A model generated the notes under the pieces. It made no database searches. It worked only from the letters and a program-made list of their open reading frames with translations, and was not told the DNA's origin. From Oceanibium sediminis (GTDB lineage Bacteria; Pseudomonadota; Alphaproteobacteria; Rhodobacterales; Rhodobacteraceae), in NCBI RefSeq assembly GCF_003265325.1, contig NZ_QGNX01000003.1, positions 1 to 64,000 on the forward strand: a stretch of 64,000 nt of DNA. Direction: 5' to 3'. The position numbers were made by a program, and so were the translations under genes. Shown piece by piece: positions 16,772 to 24,712 of the stretch. The first letter of the stretch is position 1. Each line of letters opens with the position of its first letter.

Positions 16772-16898
16772 TGCGCCCTCGCTTTGGCCCCGTTGGGCCA
16801 TGTGTCTGGAAACGGGAATACTGCAGAATGTATCCAGCATGGGCGCAGAAGGGCCTTTCAGGCAAGGATTTCATGAACTCGTGCCGAATATGAGAGGC

Positions 16899-16953
16899 GT
16901 TTCAAGTAACAGGCGTGTTTCACTTGCTGCCCGCGATTGTTTCAATTGTTTCG
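16899..16953. promoter_or_regulatory. Four GTTTCA/G repeats between the truncated haemoglobin and a 49-codon ORF
   Basis: GTTTCA occurs at 16899, 16917 and 16939, and GTTTCG at 16948. The first two are 18 bp apart and the last two 9 bp apart (GTTTCA-ATT-GTTTCG). The region is the divergent promoter of the sensor operon and the small ORF at 17067. Otherwise this 295-bp spacer shows no gene. Confidence 0.5.
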
Positions 16954-17066
16954 GGTTCGCGCGAACGGCGATGCAAAGGAAACGCGACGGGCGGCGGCCC
17001 GACAACAGGCTGAAACCTTGGCGGGCGATAGTGCTGGTATCGAAACGCAAGCCAAGGAACGCTGCC

Positions 17067-17216
17067 ATGAAGGAACTGAACCAACTCTACGACGCGCTGC
17101 AAAAGCGCCGCCAGGAACGCCAAGCCTACCGGGTCACGAAACACCTGCCGACCGCCGTGGCCCGCGATGCGGGCCTTGAAGTGGACCATATCACGGGCCG
17201 GACCTATCGCCTTTAG
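17067..17216 (+). CDS. Small (49-residue) hypothetical protein
   Basis: The ORF starts MKELNQLYDALQKRRQERQA and ends DHITGRTYRL. It is hydrophilic and probably helical at the N-terminus. ATG 17067 has AAGGA 8 nt upstream, and a textbook terminator (stem and eight Ts) begins 39 bp after the stop, so it is likely a real transcript. It is divergent from the haemoglobin-kinase operon and shares its GTTTCA-repeat region. No family recognised. Confidence 0.65.
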   Translation: MKELNQLYDALQKRRQERQAYRVTKHLPTAVARDAGLEVDHITGRTYRL

Positions 17217-17254
17217 GCCCGCCCCGCCGACATTCCGCATCCCTCCCTGACTGG

Positions 17255-17281
17255 CCCGCCGTTCTGGCGGGTCTTTTTTTT
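17255..17281 (+). terminator. Rho-independent terminator
   Basis: CCCGCC-GTTCT-GGCGGG forms a 6-bp stem followed by TCTTTTTTTT, directly after the 49-codon ORF. Confidence 0.85.
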
Positions 17282-17326
17282 GTCCGGTTTGGCGGCGTTT
17301 GGAAAGCGGGCCGCTCGCACGCCAAA

Positions 17327-17352
17327 GGCCCGGCGCGAGGTCGCGCCGGGCC
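17327..17352 (-). terminator. Strong hairpin ending the flavoenzyme operon
   Basis: GGCCCGGCGCGA, GG and TCGCGCCGGGCC form a perfect 12-bp stem 25 bp beyond the minus-strand stop codon at 17378. Read on the minus strand it is followed by TTTGG. Confidence 0.75.
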
Positions 17353-17377
17353 CTTGTTCCTGTCCATCGCGCACGCC

Positions 17378-18517
17378 TCAGGCGGCGCGGGCGTGCTGCT
17401 GGTCCAGTCCCGCGATCACCGCCTGGTTCGCCTTCATCGCCCGGTTGAGCTCGAAGTGCAGCGCCTGCAACTCGGGCATCGACCAGTCATGCGCGGCGAT
17501 CCGGTCGCTCAGGTCGAGGATGTCCTGCGACAGGGCATCGCGCTGGGCGGTATAGCCGTGCATCATTCCGGAGGTGATCGCATTCGCCAGCAGTTCGGCG
17601 TCGCGAAGGGCGTCGCTGATGCCATGCGCGGTGATCGGGTCGCGGAAATACCCCGCGTCCCCCACCAGCGCCCAGCCGGGCCCGTCGGATTGCTTCAGGT
17701 AGCCGGGCTGCCCCCGGAAGGCGACCTGCCGCGTCTCCGCGACGGCGTCGCCCATGTCCTCGGCCATCGACGGCAGGAGGCGCTTGGCCATGTCCTGGAT
17801 CGACGTGCTTCGGGCATCGCCCAGTGTGTCAGACGCTACGGTCAGGAACACGCAGGACAACCTGGCGTTCGTCGGAATGATCCCACCGGAGGTCGGCTGC
17901 GCGAAGTGCCAGCGATAGCCCCGTTGCGGAACGCCCGAAACATACTGGTAGACGCAGGCTGATCCATGCGTCCCGCGCTGCCGCGTGGCGGCGTTCACCT
18001 GCCGCGCGACGACGGAGTTGCGCCCGTCCGCGCCGATCACCAGCGGCGCGTGGATATCCTCTTCCTGCCCGGTCCGGTCGCGCAACCGCACGCCGCAGAC
18101 CGCGCCGGACTCGTCGAACAGCAGGGCCTTGCAGCCGGTCTCGAAGCGCACCTCGGCACCGGCCTGCCGCGCGGCGTCCACCAGCAGGCTGTCCAGCAGC
18201 CAGCGGCGCGGCGCGTATAGCGCGTCGGTCCCGCCGTCGCCGGACAGGTCGATATCGAACGCCGTCCCGTCGTAGACAAAGCGCGTTTGGCGCACCGCCG
18301 GGGTGCCCGCGTCGATGACCGCGTCGAGCACGCCCCATCGGTTCAGTTGCATGACCGCGCCGCGCATCAGCGCATGGGTCGACATGGTGTCGCTGCCCGG
18401 GCGGGCGTGATCGACAACAAGCACACGCAGCCCGCGTCGGGCGAGCAGCATGGCGGTCGCGGCCCCGGCGCAGCGCGCGCCAACCACGATGACATCAGGG
18501 GAAATACGGTTGGTCAT
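17378..18517 (-). CDS. FAD-dependent oxidoreductase (geranylgeranyl-reductase/PHBH-like)
   Basis: The protein has 379 residues. The N-terminal Rossmann motif is a variant, VIVVGARCAGAATAMLLARRG, and the second FAD motif is WALVGDAGYFRDPITAHGISDAL, the GD box of group A flavin monooxygenases and related reductases. An LVIGADGRNSVVARQ segment is the DG motif for NADPH/FAD. No membrane segment is seen. It lies 11 bp downstream of another flavoenzyme gene, so they form an operon. The substrate is unknown. The family covers halogenases, hydroxylases and prenyl reductases. Confidence 0.82.
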   Translation of the reverse strand: MTNRISPDVIVVGARCAGAATAMLLARRGLRVLVVDHARPGSDTMSTHALMRGAVMQLNRWGVLDAVIDAGTPAVRQTRFVYDGTAFDIDLSGDGGTDALYAPRRWLLDSLLVDAARQAGAEVRFETGCKALLFDESGAVCGVRLRDRTGQEEDIHAPLVIGADGRNSVVARQVNAATRQRGTHGSACVYQYVSGVPQRGYRWHFAQPTSGGIIPTNARLSCVFLTVASDTLGDARSTSIQDMAKRLLPSMAEDMGDAVAETRQVAFRGQPGYLKQSDGPGWALVGDAGYFRDPITAHGISDALRDAELLANAITSGMMHGYTAQRDALSQDILDLSDRIAAHDWSMPELQALHFELNRAMKANQAVIAGLDQQHARAA

Positions 18518-18528
18518 ATCGGCTCCTT

Positions 18529-19776
18529 TCAGGCGGCCAGGTGTCGGGGAAGGGCAATTTGCGCGTGAATGCGCGCGGCAATGGCGTCGGCGTCGCGCCC
18601 GACGCCGTGGATGAAGGCCGAGCTTCGGTGGCGCATGTACGGCAGGCCGAGGGCGAAAAGCCCTGGCACCGGCGTGACGCCGCCGTCGGTGATCAGCTCG
18701 CCCCGCGCATCGAGCACGGGCAGGTGCAGCCAGGGATAGCGCCGGCGAAAGCCGGTGGCCCAGATCACCGTGCGTATCCCGTCGGCCCGCAGGTCCAGCC
18801 GGGCCGGGCCGGCGGGGATCGGCGCGGGCGGGGCCCAAGCGCCGGGGTCTTCCGGGGCGCGCAGCCCCGCCAGCGCGACGTGATGGTCGATCACGCGCAG
18901 CAGCGTCTGGCGGCGGGCCTCGGCCCGGATGATCTCGTCCGGCAGGTCGGTGCCCAGGCGGATGCTGTGCCCTGCGGCGTCCAGCGCGCGTCCGACCACG
19001 CGGATCCCCGCCTCGGCGAGGGTGGCGAGCCCGATGGCGCGCCCGCCGCTGCTGCCGGTCAGCTGCATCGAGGGCAGGGACATCAGCTTCTCGGCGGAAA
19101 CGCCGAAGGGGCGCGGGTCGCTCAGGAAGCCGGCCAGCTCGAGCCACTCGAAAACGTCCTTGCCCCGGTAGCGGCGGGGCGAGCGGACGTGCCGCCCGAC
19201 CGCGAGGACCGTCTTGCGCCCCGAGGCGCGCACTTCCGCCGCAATCTGCACGCCGGTGGCCGAGGCCCCGACGACCAGCACGCCGCCCGGGTCCAGCCCC
19301 TCGGCGCCGCGATAGCGGGTGGTGGCAAGCTGTTCGATATCCGCGGGAAGCTCGGTGGCCCATGCGGGCACCGCCGCCTGGTCGCAGGCGCCGCTGGCGA
19401 TGACCGCCGCCGGTGCGCTCCAGTCGCCCCGGCTTGTGGCGACGCGAAAGCAGCCGTCGTCATGGCTGAGGGATGTCACCTCGCACCCCGTCTCCACCGG
19501 GGCGGCGTGGCGCTGGGCATAGGCGTCGAGCGTCGCGGCGAAGGCGGTGGCGTGCATGAAGCCGGATGGGGCCTTTGGGGGTGCCATGCCGGGCAGGCGG
19601 TTCATCCAGTCCGGCGTCAGAAGGCGAAGGCCGGGCCACCGCTCGGAATGCCAGCGCTCGCCCGGGCGGCCGCGTTCCAGGAGCACATGCTCCACGCCGC
19701 GCAGCGTCAGGCTGCGGCTGAGGGCCAGCCCGGCCTGGCCTGCGCCGATGATGATCGCGCCCGTGTGTCGTTGCAT
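18529..19776 (-). CDS. Flavin-containing monooxygenase-like oxidoreductase (CzcO/YUCCA-type)
   Basis: The protein has 415 residues with an N-terminal FAD motif AIIIGAGQAGLALSRSL and an internal NADPH motif GVLVVGASATGVQIAAEV, the two-dinucleotide-site layout of class B flavoprotein monooxygenases. The FxGxxxHxxx(Y/F) fingerprint of classical FMOs is not clear, though an ATGF segment (VIWATGFRRRYPWL) typical of the group is present. It would oxygenate a soft nucleophile such as S or N, or reduce a quinone-like acceptor. ATG 19776 follows CAGGAG. A GTTTCA direct repeat is centred 90 bp upstream. Confidence 0.83.
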   Translation of the reverse strand: MQRHTGAIIIGAGQAGLALSRSLTLRGVEHVLLERGRPGERWHSERWPGLRLLTPDWMNRLPGMAPPKAPSGFMHATAFAATLDAYAQRHAAPVETGCEVTSLSHDDGCFRVATSRGDWSAPAAVIASGACDQAAVPAWATELPADIEQLATTRYRGAEGLDPGGVLVVGASATGVQIAAEVRASGRKTVLAVGRHVRSPRRYRGKDVFEWLELAGFLSDPRPFGVSAEKLMSLPSMQLTGSSGGRAIGLATLAEAGIRVVGRALDAAGHSIRLGTDLPDEIIRAEARRQTLLRVIDHHVALAGLRAPEDPGAWAPPAPIPAGPARLDLRADGIRTVIWATGFRRRYPWLHLPVLDARGELITDGGVTPVPGLFALGLPYMRHRSSAFIHGVGRDADAIAARIHAQIALPRHLAA

Positions 19777-19858
19777 CCGTCAAGCTCCTGAAAAGGTGTT
19801 GCTCGGGGGATCATGGGCGGGCCGCGTTTCACCCGTGTCGCGACCCGCGCCGAAACGG

Positions 19859-19873
19859 GTTTCAAAGGTTTCA
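19859..19873. promoter_or_regulatory. GTTTCA-AAG-GTTTCA direct repeat upstream of the FMO-like gene
   Basis: Two hexamers with a 9-bp period lie 83 bp upstream of the FMO start, and a third GTTTCA is at 19826. The distance matches the repeat-to-start spacing at the globin (82) and OsmC (83) genes. Confidence 0.55.
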
Positions 19874-19954
19874 GTCCGCGCAACGCCCTCGCAAACGGAA
19901 GCCGCCCGCGGCACGGGGCTGCGGGCGGCATGGAAGGGGGAGACGTGGGGTGGT

Positions 19955-20071
19955 TCAGCGGTCGCGGTTGTGCCACCAGGCGATGAAGGCCTGGTGCGGC
20001 GGAATCCTCTCGCCGGGGCGGGGTATTCTCATCACGCGCTGGGCCAGGGTGGTGGGATAGGTGGTTTTCAT
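19955..20071 (-). CDS. Small (38-residue) hypothetical protein
   Basis: This short ORF has a good ribosome site (AAGGAAC, 7 nt before ATG 20071). It encodes MKTTYPTTLAQRVMRIPRPG and ends IAWWHNRDR. It lies 69 bp downstream of the OsmC gene on the same strand and before the FMO promoter repeats, so it may share the OsmC transcript. It is rich in basic and aromatic residues, with no transmembrane segment. No family recognised. Confidence 0.5.
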   Translation of the reverse strand: MKTTYPTTLAQRVMRIPRPGERIPPHQAFIAWWHNRDR

Positions 20072-20140
20072 CGGTCTGTTCCTTTTTCATGTCGAAGGGG
20101 TTCGGGGCGCGGGCCGGCGCCAGGCCGGCCCGCTGCGACG

Positions 20141-20722
20141 TCAGGCGGCGTCGGCGGCGATATCGATCGCCACGCCGTTGGTCAGGATGTCGTAGACCGC
20201 CGAGCGGGCGACGGACTGGCGGACGATCTTCTCAAGCTCTTCGCGCGGGGCATCGCCCTGGATGGTCACGGTCATGCGGATGCCGGAGAAGCCGTTGCGC
20301 ACCGTCTTGTCGAGGCCGAGGATGCCGTTCAGGTTGATATCCCCCTCGACGGCAGTCGCGACGCGGCGCAGCTTCACCTGGCGGATCGAGGCGATGTTGC
20401 CGATACCAGCCGTGATACAGGCCGAAAGCGCGGCGAGGACCATCTCCACCGGGGTGGGGCCGTTGTCGGCCCCGCAGAGCACCTGCGGATGATCGACATC
20501 GACGGCGTAATCCTGGCGGTGGGGCTGCTCGGCCATCGCGCCGAAGAAGCCGGGGAAGGTGGCGCGGGAATGCGTGCCGTTCACCCATTCGCCCTTGGCG
20601 CGGAAGGTGAAGTCGGCAATCGCGGGCGTCTCGCCCACGGCGCCCAGGGTGGCGAGGAACGTGGGGACATCCACGCCGTTCATCGCGATCTTTGCGGGCT
20701 TCTCGAGTGTTTCGGTGGTCAT
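20141..20722 (-). CDS. OsmC-family protein
   Basis: The protein has 193 residues and an OsmC fold: AVDVDHPQVLCGADNGPTP followed by VEMVLAALSACITAGIGNIASI contains the Cys-helix region, with the second Cys in LSAC, and the C-terminal half is the usual alpha/beta repeat. OsmC/Ohr proteins reduce organic peroxides with a Cys pair; other OsmC-like members act in sulfur metabolism, and here the first Cys lies in VLCGAD. ATG 20722 follows GGAGC. GTTTCA elements are 83 and 106 bp upstream, linking it to the adjacent response-regulator cluster. Confidence 0.87.
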   Translation of the reverse strand: MTTETLEKPAKIAMNGVDVPTFLATLGAVGETPAIADFTFRAKGEWVNGTHSRATFPGFFGAMAEQPHRQDYAVDVDHPQVLCGADNGPTPVEMVLAALSACITAGIGNIASIRQVKLRRVATAVEGDINLNGILGLDKTVRNGFSGIRMTVTIQGDAPREELEKIVRQSVARSAVYDILTNGVAIDIAADAA

Positions 20723-20804
20723 TGGGTCTTGCTCCTTGGCTCTGTCGAGGTGTGCGGGCGGCGGGTGTCGCCGTCCCTGTGAGCAGGAGTTCTAGGCCCG
20801 GTGC

Positions 20805-20842
20805 GTTTCAGGCGAATTGCGCGGCATGTTTCAATGGTTTCG
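20805..20842. promoter_or_regulatory. GTTTCA elements upstream of the OsmC gene
   Basis: GTTTCA at 20805 (83 bp from the OsmC start) is followed by GTTTCA-ATG-GTTTCG at 20828-20842, the same 9-bp direct repeat as at the other three sites. Confidence 0.55.
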
Positions 20843-21157
20843 ACGCGGGATTTTCCGGATTTCCTTTTGGTCATCAATCCCACGTGGAAAACCCTGTGCC
20901 CCTGAGCATCTCGGCCAACCAGGTTTTTGGATTCCGCACATGCCGGCTTGGCAACCCCGTGCCGGGCCAGAAGCTTCAACTCGGGGAGGGGGAGCTTTCC
21001 CTCGGTTTCGAAAATGCGCTGGGCGGTCAGCTGTCCGCTACCCTGGGTAGCGGCGCTGTGTCCGGTATCTGTAGCTGGAACGACAGAACCGGCCAGCCCC
21101 AGGAGGCGGGACTGGCTCATGCACGCCGCGACCAAGGCGGGCGGTGGTTCCCCGCGT
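20843..21157. other. Spacer with an unassigned minus-strand reading frame
   Basis: This segment between the OsmC promoter and the acyl-CoA dehydrogenase stop is open on the minus strand (from an ATG at 21120, SQSRLLGLAGSVVPATDTG and onward through the OsmC promoter). The frame overlaps the putative operator and the OsmC start, has no clear ribosome site and matches no family I know. It could be a decayed mobile-element remnant. No RNA gene or CRISPR is seen. Confidence 0.35.
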
Positions 21158-22210
21158 TCAGGCCATCGCGGACAGCACGCCGAGATGCAGTCCAGGGTGC
21201 CCGCCAACCAGTTCGTTCGCTGTCAGGCGCTTCACGAAATGCGCGACCTGGCATTCCGAGGTCATACCGATCGCACCATGCATCTGCACCGCCTCTTCGG
21301 CGATGCGCCGGGCCGACCAGCCGCACTGGATCCACGCCTTGCGGGTGATGAGCGCGGCTTCGGGCGCGTTCGCATCGGCGGCCATTGCCGCCGCCAGCAT
21401 GAGTGAGCGCGCCTCATCCAGCGCCACATGCATGTCCGCCAGCCGGTGCTGAAGCGCCTGGAAGCTGCCGATCGGGCGGCCGAATTGCTGGCGTGTTTCC
21501 AGGTACGCGCCGGTCATTTGCACCAGTTGCTGCATCGCGCCGCAGGATTCCGCCGCCAGCGCAATCAGGAACGCCATTTCCAGGCGCGCGAGCAGGTCGG
21601 AGGGCGCGTCTATGCGATGGCTCTCCGACAGGATCACCCCGGTCAGTTTCAGCCGGGCCAGATCGCGGCCGTCCGGTCCTGGGATCTGGGTCAGGGCTAT
21701 TCCCGCAGCATCGGGGGGTAGCAGGAAAAGCGCGGGCTCCGCGCTGATCGAAGCGCTGATCACGATATGATCCGCCCCCCGACAGTGCAGCGCCGGGGCC
21801 TTTATCCCGTCGATCCGGTATCCGCCGTCAACAGGCGTCGCGGTGGTCGCGGGGCGGGTCAGATCGTGCCGACGGTCCGGCTCGATCAGCGCCGCGCCAA
21901 GCCGGGTGGTCCCGGTGATCGCCGCCTCAAGCAGTGCGGCGCGGTCGGGTGCGCCGGCAAGCGCGCCCGCCCCGATGATGGCGTGGCCAATGTAGCCGTC
22001 GGTCAGGCAGGCACGGCCCATCGCCTCGCCAAGGATCGACGCGCCGGCCATGCCCAGCCCCGAGCCGCCGGTGTCGGCAGGAAGGTGACACCCGAACCAG
22101 CCCATGTCGGCCAACGCGCTCCAATGGCTGTCACCCGGCGTGCAGGCGGCCGCGAACTTACCCGCCATTTCCGCGACCAGCGCTTCATCTTCATTCAGTT
22201 CGAAATCCAT
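21158..22210 (-). CDS. Acyl-CoA dehydrogenase (small-subunit-like)
   Basis: The protein has 350 residues with the acyl-CoA dehydrogenase fold: an N-terminal helical domain, a middle beta domain (DGGYRIDGIKAPALHCRGADH) that is shorter than usual, and a C-terminal helical domain (ETRQQFGRPIGSFQALQHRLADM, then VQMHGAIGMTSEC). It oxidises an acyl-CoA at the alpha-beta bond and passes electrons to ETF. It follows a second acyl-CoA dehydrogenase by 10 bp. Such unequal pairs often form heterodimers in steroid or branched-acid degradation (FadE-type alpha2beta2). Catalytic Glu cannot be placed with certainty. Confidence 0.86.
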   Translation of the reverse strand: MDFELNEDEALVAEMAGKFAAACTPGDSHWSALADMGWFGCHLPADTGGSGLGMAGASILGEAMGRACLTDGYIGHAIIGAGALAGAPDRAALLEAAITGTTRLGAALIEPDRRHDLTRPATTATPVDGGYRIDGIKAPALHCRGADHIVISASISAEPALFLLPPDAAGIALTQIPGPDGRDLARLKLTGVILSESHRIDAPSDLLARLEMAFLIALAAESCGAMQQLVQMTGAYLETRQQFGRPIGSFQALQHRLADMHVALDEARSLMLAAAMAADANAPEAALITRKAWIQCGWSARRIAEEAVQMHGAIGMTSECQVAHFVKRLTANELVGGHPGLHLGVLSAMA

Positions 22211-22220
22211 GACGCTCTCC

Positions 22221-23396
22221 TCAAAGATCGAGCAGCGAACGGGCGAGGATGGTGCGCTGGATCTCGTTAGAGCCGCCCCATATGCTCAGCTTGCGCAGGT
22301 TGAGATATTCAGCCATCGCGGCGCCCGGCACGCCATCTTCCGCGCCGTTCAGCCAGCCCTGGTCCAGCGAAAGCCCCTCGACAGGTGCCGCCATCTCCAG
22401 CGCGAGCCGCGAGAGGGCCTGCGCGATCTCGGTGCCGCGCAGTTTCAGCTTGGCGGCGTCCGCGCCGATGTCACGCCCGGCGTTGAGCGCGCTGAGGATG
22501 CGCAGCTCCATCAGCTCAAGGGCCGACAGCTCCACGTCCAGCGTCGCGAGGCGGGTGGCGATCCGGTCCCGCTCGGAGCGCAACGGATTCGGCGCCGCGC
22601 TAGCCTGGGCGCGCAGCCGGTTGAGCTGGCGACGCGAGCGGGCGGCGTTGGACATGTTCAGCCGCTCATGCGAGAGCAGGAACTTGGCATAGGTCCAGCC
22701 CCGGTTTTCCTCTCCCACGCGGTTCTCAACGGGGACGCGCACATCCTCGAGGAAGACCTCGTTCAGTTCCTTGTCGCCGTCCATCATCGGGATCTGGCGC
22801 ACGGTGACGCCGGGGCTTTTCATGTCGATCAGCAGGAAGGTGATGCCCGCCTGCTTCTTCGCGTCAGCATCGGTGCGGACAAGGCAGAACATCCAGTCAG
22901 CCCATTGCGCATAGGTGGTCCAGACCTTCTGCCCATTGACGACGTAATGATCGCCGTCGCGCTTGGCCGAGGTGCTGAGCGCCGCCAGGTCAGACCCCGC
23001 GCCGGGTTCCGAGAACCCCTGGCACCACCAGTCGCGGCTTTCCCGGATACCGGGCAGAAAGCGTTGTTTCTGGGCTTCGTTGCCGAAGGTATAGATGACG
23101 GGCCCCACCATGCCGATGCCGAACTGCTTCAGCCGGGGCGTCGGCAGCGCGCTGTATTCCTGTTCGAAAAGGTAGCGCTGGGTCGCGGTGAAGCCGGGGC
23201 CGCCCTGATCCGCTGGCCAGCCGACCGTCAGCCAGTTGCGGGTGGCAAGGATCTTTTCCCAGCGCTGGAAATCGGCCTTCTCCAGCCGTTGGCCGCTTTC
23301 GGCTTTGCGCGCTATATCGGCTGGCAGGTTTTCGCCCAGAAACGCGCGAACATCCTCGCGGAATGCCGTGTCGGCGTCGGAAAATGCGTATCTCAT
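22221..23396 (-). CDS. Acyl-CoA dehydrogenase (large partner)
   Basis: The protein has 391 residues. The FAD/substrate segments WWCQGFSEPGAGSDLAAL and HYVVNGQKVWTTYAQWADWM are the classical acyl-CoA dehydrogenase signatures, and the C-terminus carries IWGGSNEIQRTILARSLL, the family's FAD-binding tail. A basic, Arg-rich insertion (ARSRRQLNRLRAQA) lies where many FadE homologues have one. The start overlaps the CoA-transferase stop by 4 bp, so CoA activation and dehydrogenation are coupled in one operon. Confidence 0.9.
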   Translation of the reverse strand: MRYAFSDADTAFREDVRAFLGENLPADIARKAESGQRLEKADFQRWEKILATRNWLTVGWPADQGGPGFTATQRYLFEQEYSALPTPRLKQFGIGMVGPVIYTFGNEAQKQRFLPGIRESRDWWCQGFSEPGAGSDLAALSTSAKRDGDHYVVNGQKVWTTYAQWADWMFCLVRTDADAKKQAGITFLLIDMKSPGVTVRQIPMMDGDKELNEVFLEDVRVPVENRVGEENRGWTYAKFLLSHERLNMSNAARSRRQLNRLRAQASAAPNPLRSERDRIATRLATLDVELSALELMELRILSALNAGRDIGADAAKLKLRGTEIAQALSRLALEMAAPVEGLSLDQGWLNGAEDGVPGAAMAEYLNLRKLSIWGGSNEIQRTILARSLLDL

Positions 23397-24580
23397 GCCT
23401 CTTCTCCCCCCACTTCTCGCCGGTCGGACAAGTCCCGCAGGATCGCTTCGGTTTCCCCACCGAGGGCCGGGGCCCGCGTGGGTACGCCGCGCGGGCGCCC
23501 GGCGAAATGCACCGGCTGTTCGGGGGTGCGCAACGTGTCGAAAACGTCATGGTCAAGCGGGCGGAATACGCCGCGCGCGCGGCAATGTTCGCTCTCGGCC
23601 GCCTCCGCCAGGTCCCAGATCGGAGAGCTGGGGATCCTGGCGGCCAGAAGGGTCTCGACCACCTCTTCGACGCTCCGTTCGGCGGCCCATTCTTCCAGCC
23701 CGCGGGCGATCGCATCGCGATTCGCGGTACGACTCTGGACACTGGCGAACCGGGGCTCCTCTGCCCAGCCGGGCTGGCCGATGGCCTCGCAAAGCCGGGC
23801 GAAAAGCTGGTTGTTCGCCACCGCCACGATGAAATGCCCGTCCTTGGCCGCATAGGCCCCGAAAGGCTCGGTCAGGGGGTGCCTGTTGCCATGGCGCATC
23901 GGCGCTTCCCCGAGGCCCTGATACCGTGACAGCGCCGTGGGCATCATCGTCAGCAGGGTATCGAGCATCGCGACGTCAAGATACTGGCCTTCGCCGCTGC
24001 GTTCGCGGTGGAACAGGGCGATTGCAATGCCAAAGGCCGCGAATATGCCCGCGCTTACATCCGCCACGGAGTCACCCACCAGCATCGGCGGCCCGTCGAC
24101 CGCGCCGGTGATGCTCATCAGCCCACTCATCGCCTGTGCGATCACGTCATAGCTCGGTCGTTTGGAGAGCGGCCCCTCCTGCCCGAACCCGGAGATGGAG
24201 CAATAGATCAGGTCCGGCTTTTCCGCTCGCAGGTCATCGTAGGAAATGCCCAGCCGCGCCGCGACACCGGGGCGAAAATTCTCCAGCACCACGTCGGCGG
24301 TAGCGGCCAGGCGCCGGGCCGTTTCAAGCCCTCCAGGGTCCTTGAGATCGAGGCATATGCTCTTCTTGCCCCGGTTGAGCAGCGCGAAATTGACGCTTTC
24401 GCCATCGCGGATAACGCCCATCACGCGCTGGTCGTCGCCCTGCGGCGGTTCAACCTTGATGATTTCGGCCCCAAGGTCGCCCAGAAGGGCCGAACAATAA
24501 GGGCCCGCCAGCACGCGCGAGAAATCGACGATGCGAATGCCGTCCAGAAGGCCACGCCCGTCTTTGGTTCCGGTTTCCAA
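23393..24580 (-). CDS. Class III (CaiB/BaiF) CoA-transferase
   Basis: The protein has 395 residues. It has RIVDFSRVLAGPYCSALLGDLGAE at the N-terminus, LNRGKKSICLDLK, and the catalytic Asp in the LVGDSVAD region typical of the family. It moves CoA from a donor acyl-CoA to a carboxylic acid, making the substrate for the two dehydrogenases. The start is a TTG at 24580, 5 nt after a perfect AGGAGG; an upstream TTG at 24607 lacks a ribosome site. A TTGTATATAT motif lies 29 bp upstream, in the divergent promoter shared with the mu-crystallin-like gene. Confidence 0.9.
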   Translation of the reverse strand: METGTKDGRGLLDGIRIVDFSRVLAGPYCSALLGDLGAEIIKVEPPQGDDQRVMGVIRDGESVNFALLNRGKKSICLDLKDPGGLETARRLAATADVVLENFRPGVAARLGISYDDLRAEKPDLIYCSISGFGQEGPLSKRPSYDVIAQAMSGLMSITGAVDGPPMLVGDSVADVSAGIFAAFGIAIALFHRERSGEGQYLDVAMLDTLLTMMPTALSRYQGLGEAPMRHGNRHPLTEPFGAYAAKDGHFIVAVANNQLFARLCEAIGQPGWAEEPRFASVQSRTANRDAIARGLEEWAAERSVEEVVETLLAARIPSSPIWDLAEAAESEHCRARGVFRPLDHDVFDTLRTPEQPVHFAGRPRGVPTRAPALGGETEAILRDLSDRREVGGEEA

Positions 24581-24608
24581 GGCTACCTCCTGCAAGGGAA
24601 AAAACAAC

Positions 24609-24618
24609 TTGTATATAT
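24609..24618. promoter_or_regulatory. TTGTATATAT with flanking GTATAAAC, candidate GntR operator
   Basis: This AT-rich motif lies in the 132-bp divergent region, 29 bp from the CoA-transferase start and 95 bp from the mu-crystallin-like start. It resembles the 5417, 9178 and 29059 sites. Confidence 0.45.
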
Positions 24619-24712
24619 ATGTATAAACGATACGCTGATGCCGTCAACAGGAACGGTCCGGGCGGCGGCTGATCGCAGGGCGGGCCGCCCGAAAAGCGGA
24701 GGACCCGAGCTT

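Noticed and set aside
20719-21207. 162-codon ORF on the minus strand across the OsmC promoter
   Set aside because: It overlaps the OsmC start and the putative operator and has no ribosome site. It is kept only as an unassigned reading frame in the spacer entry.
24008-24712. N-terminal extension of the mu-crystallin-like gene
   Set aside because: The extension covers the divergent CoA-transferase gene in antisense, and a good ribosome site precedes the ATG at 24713.
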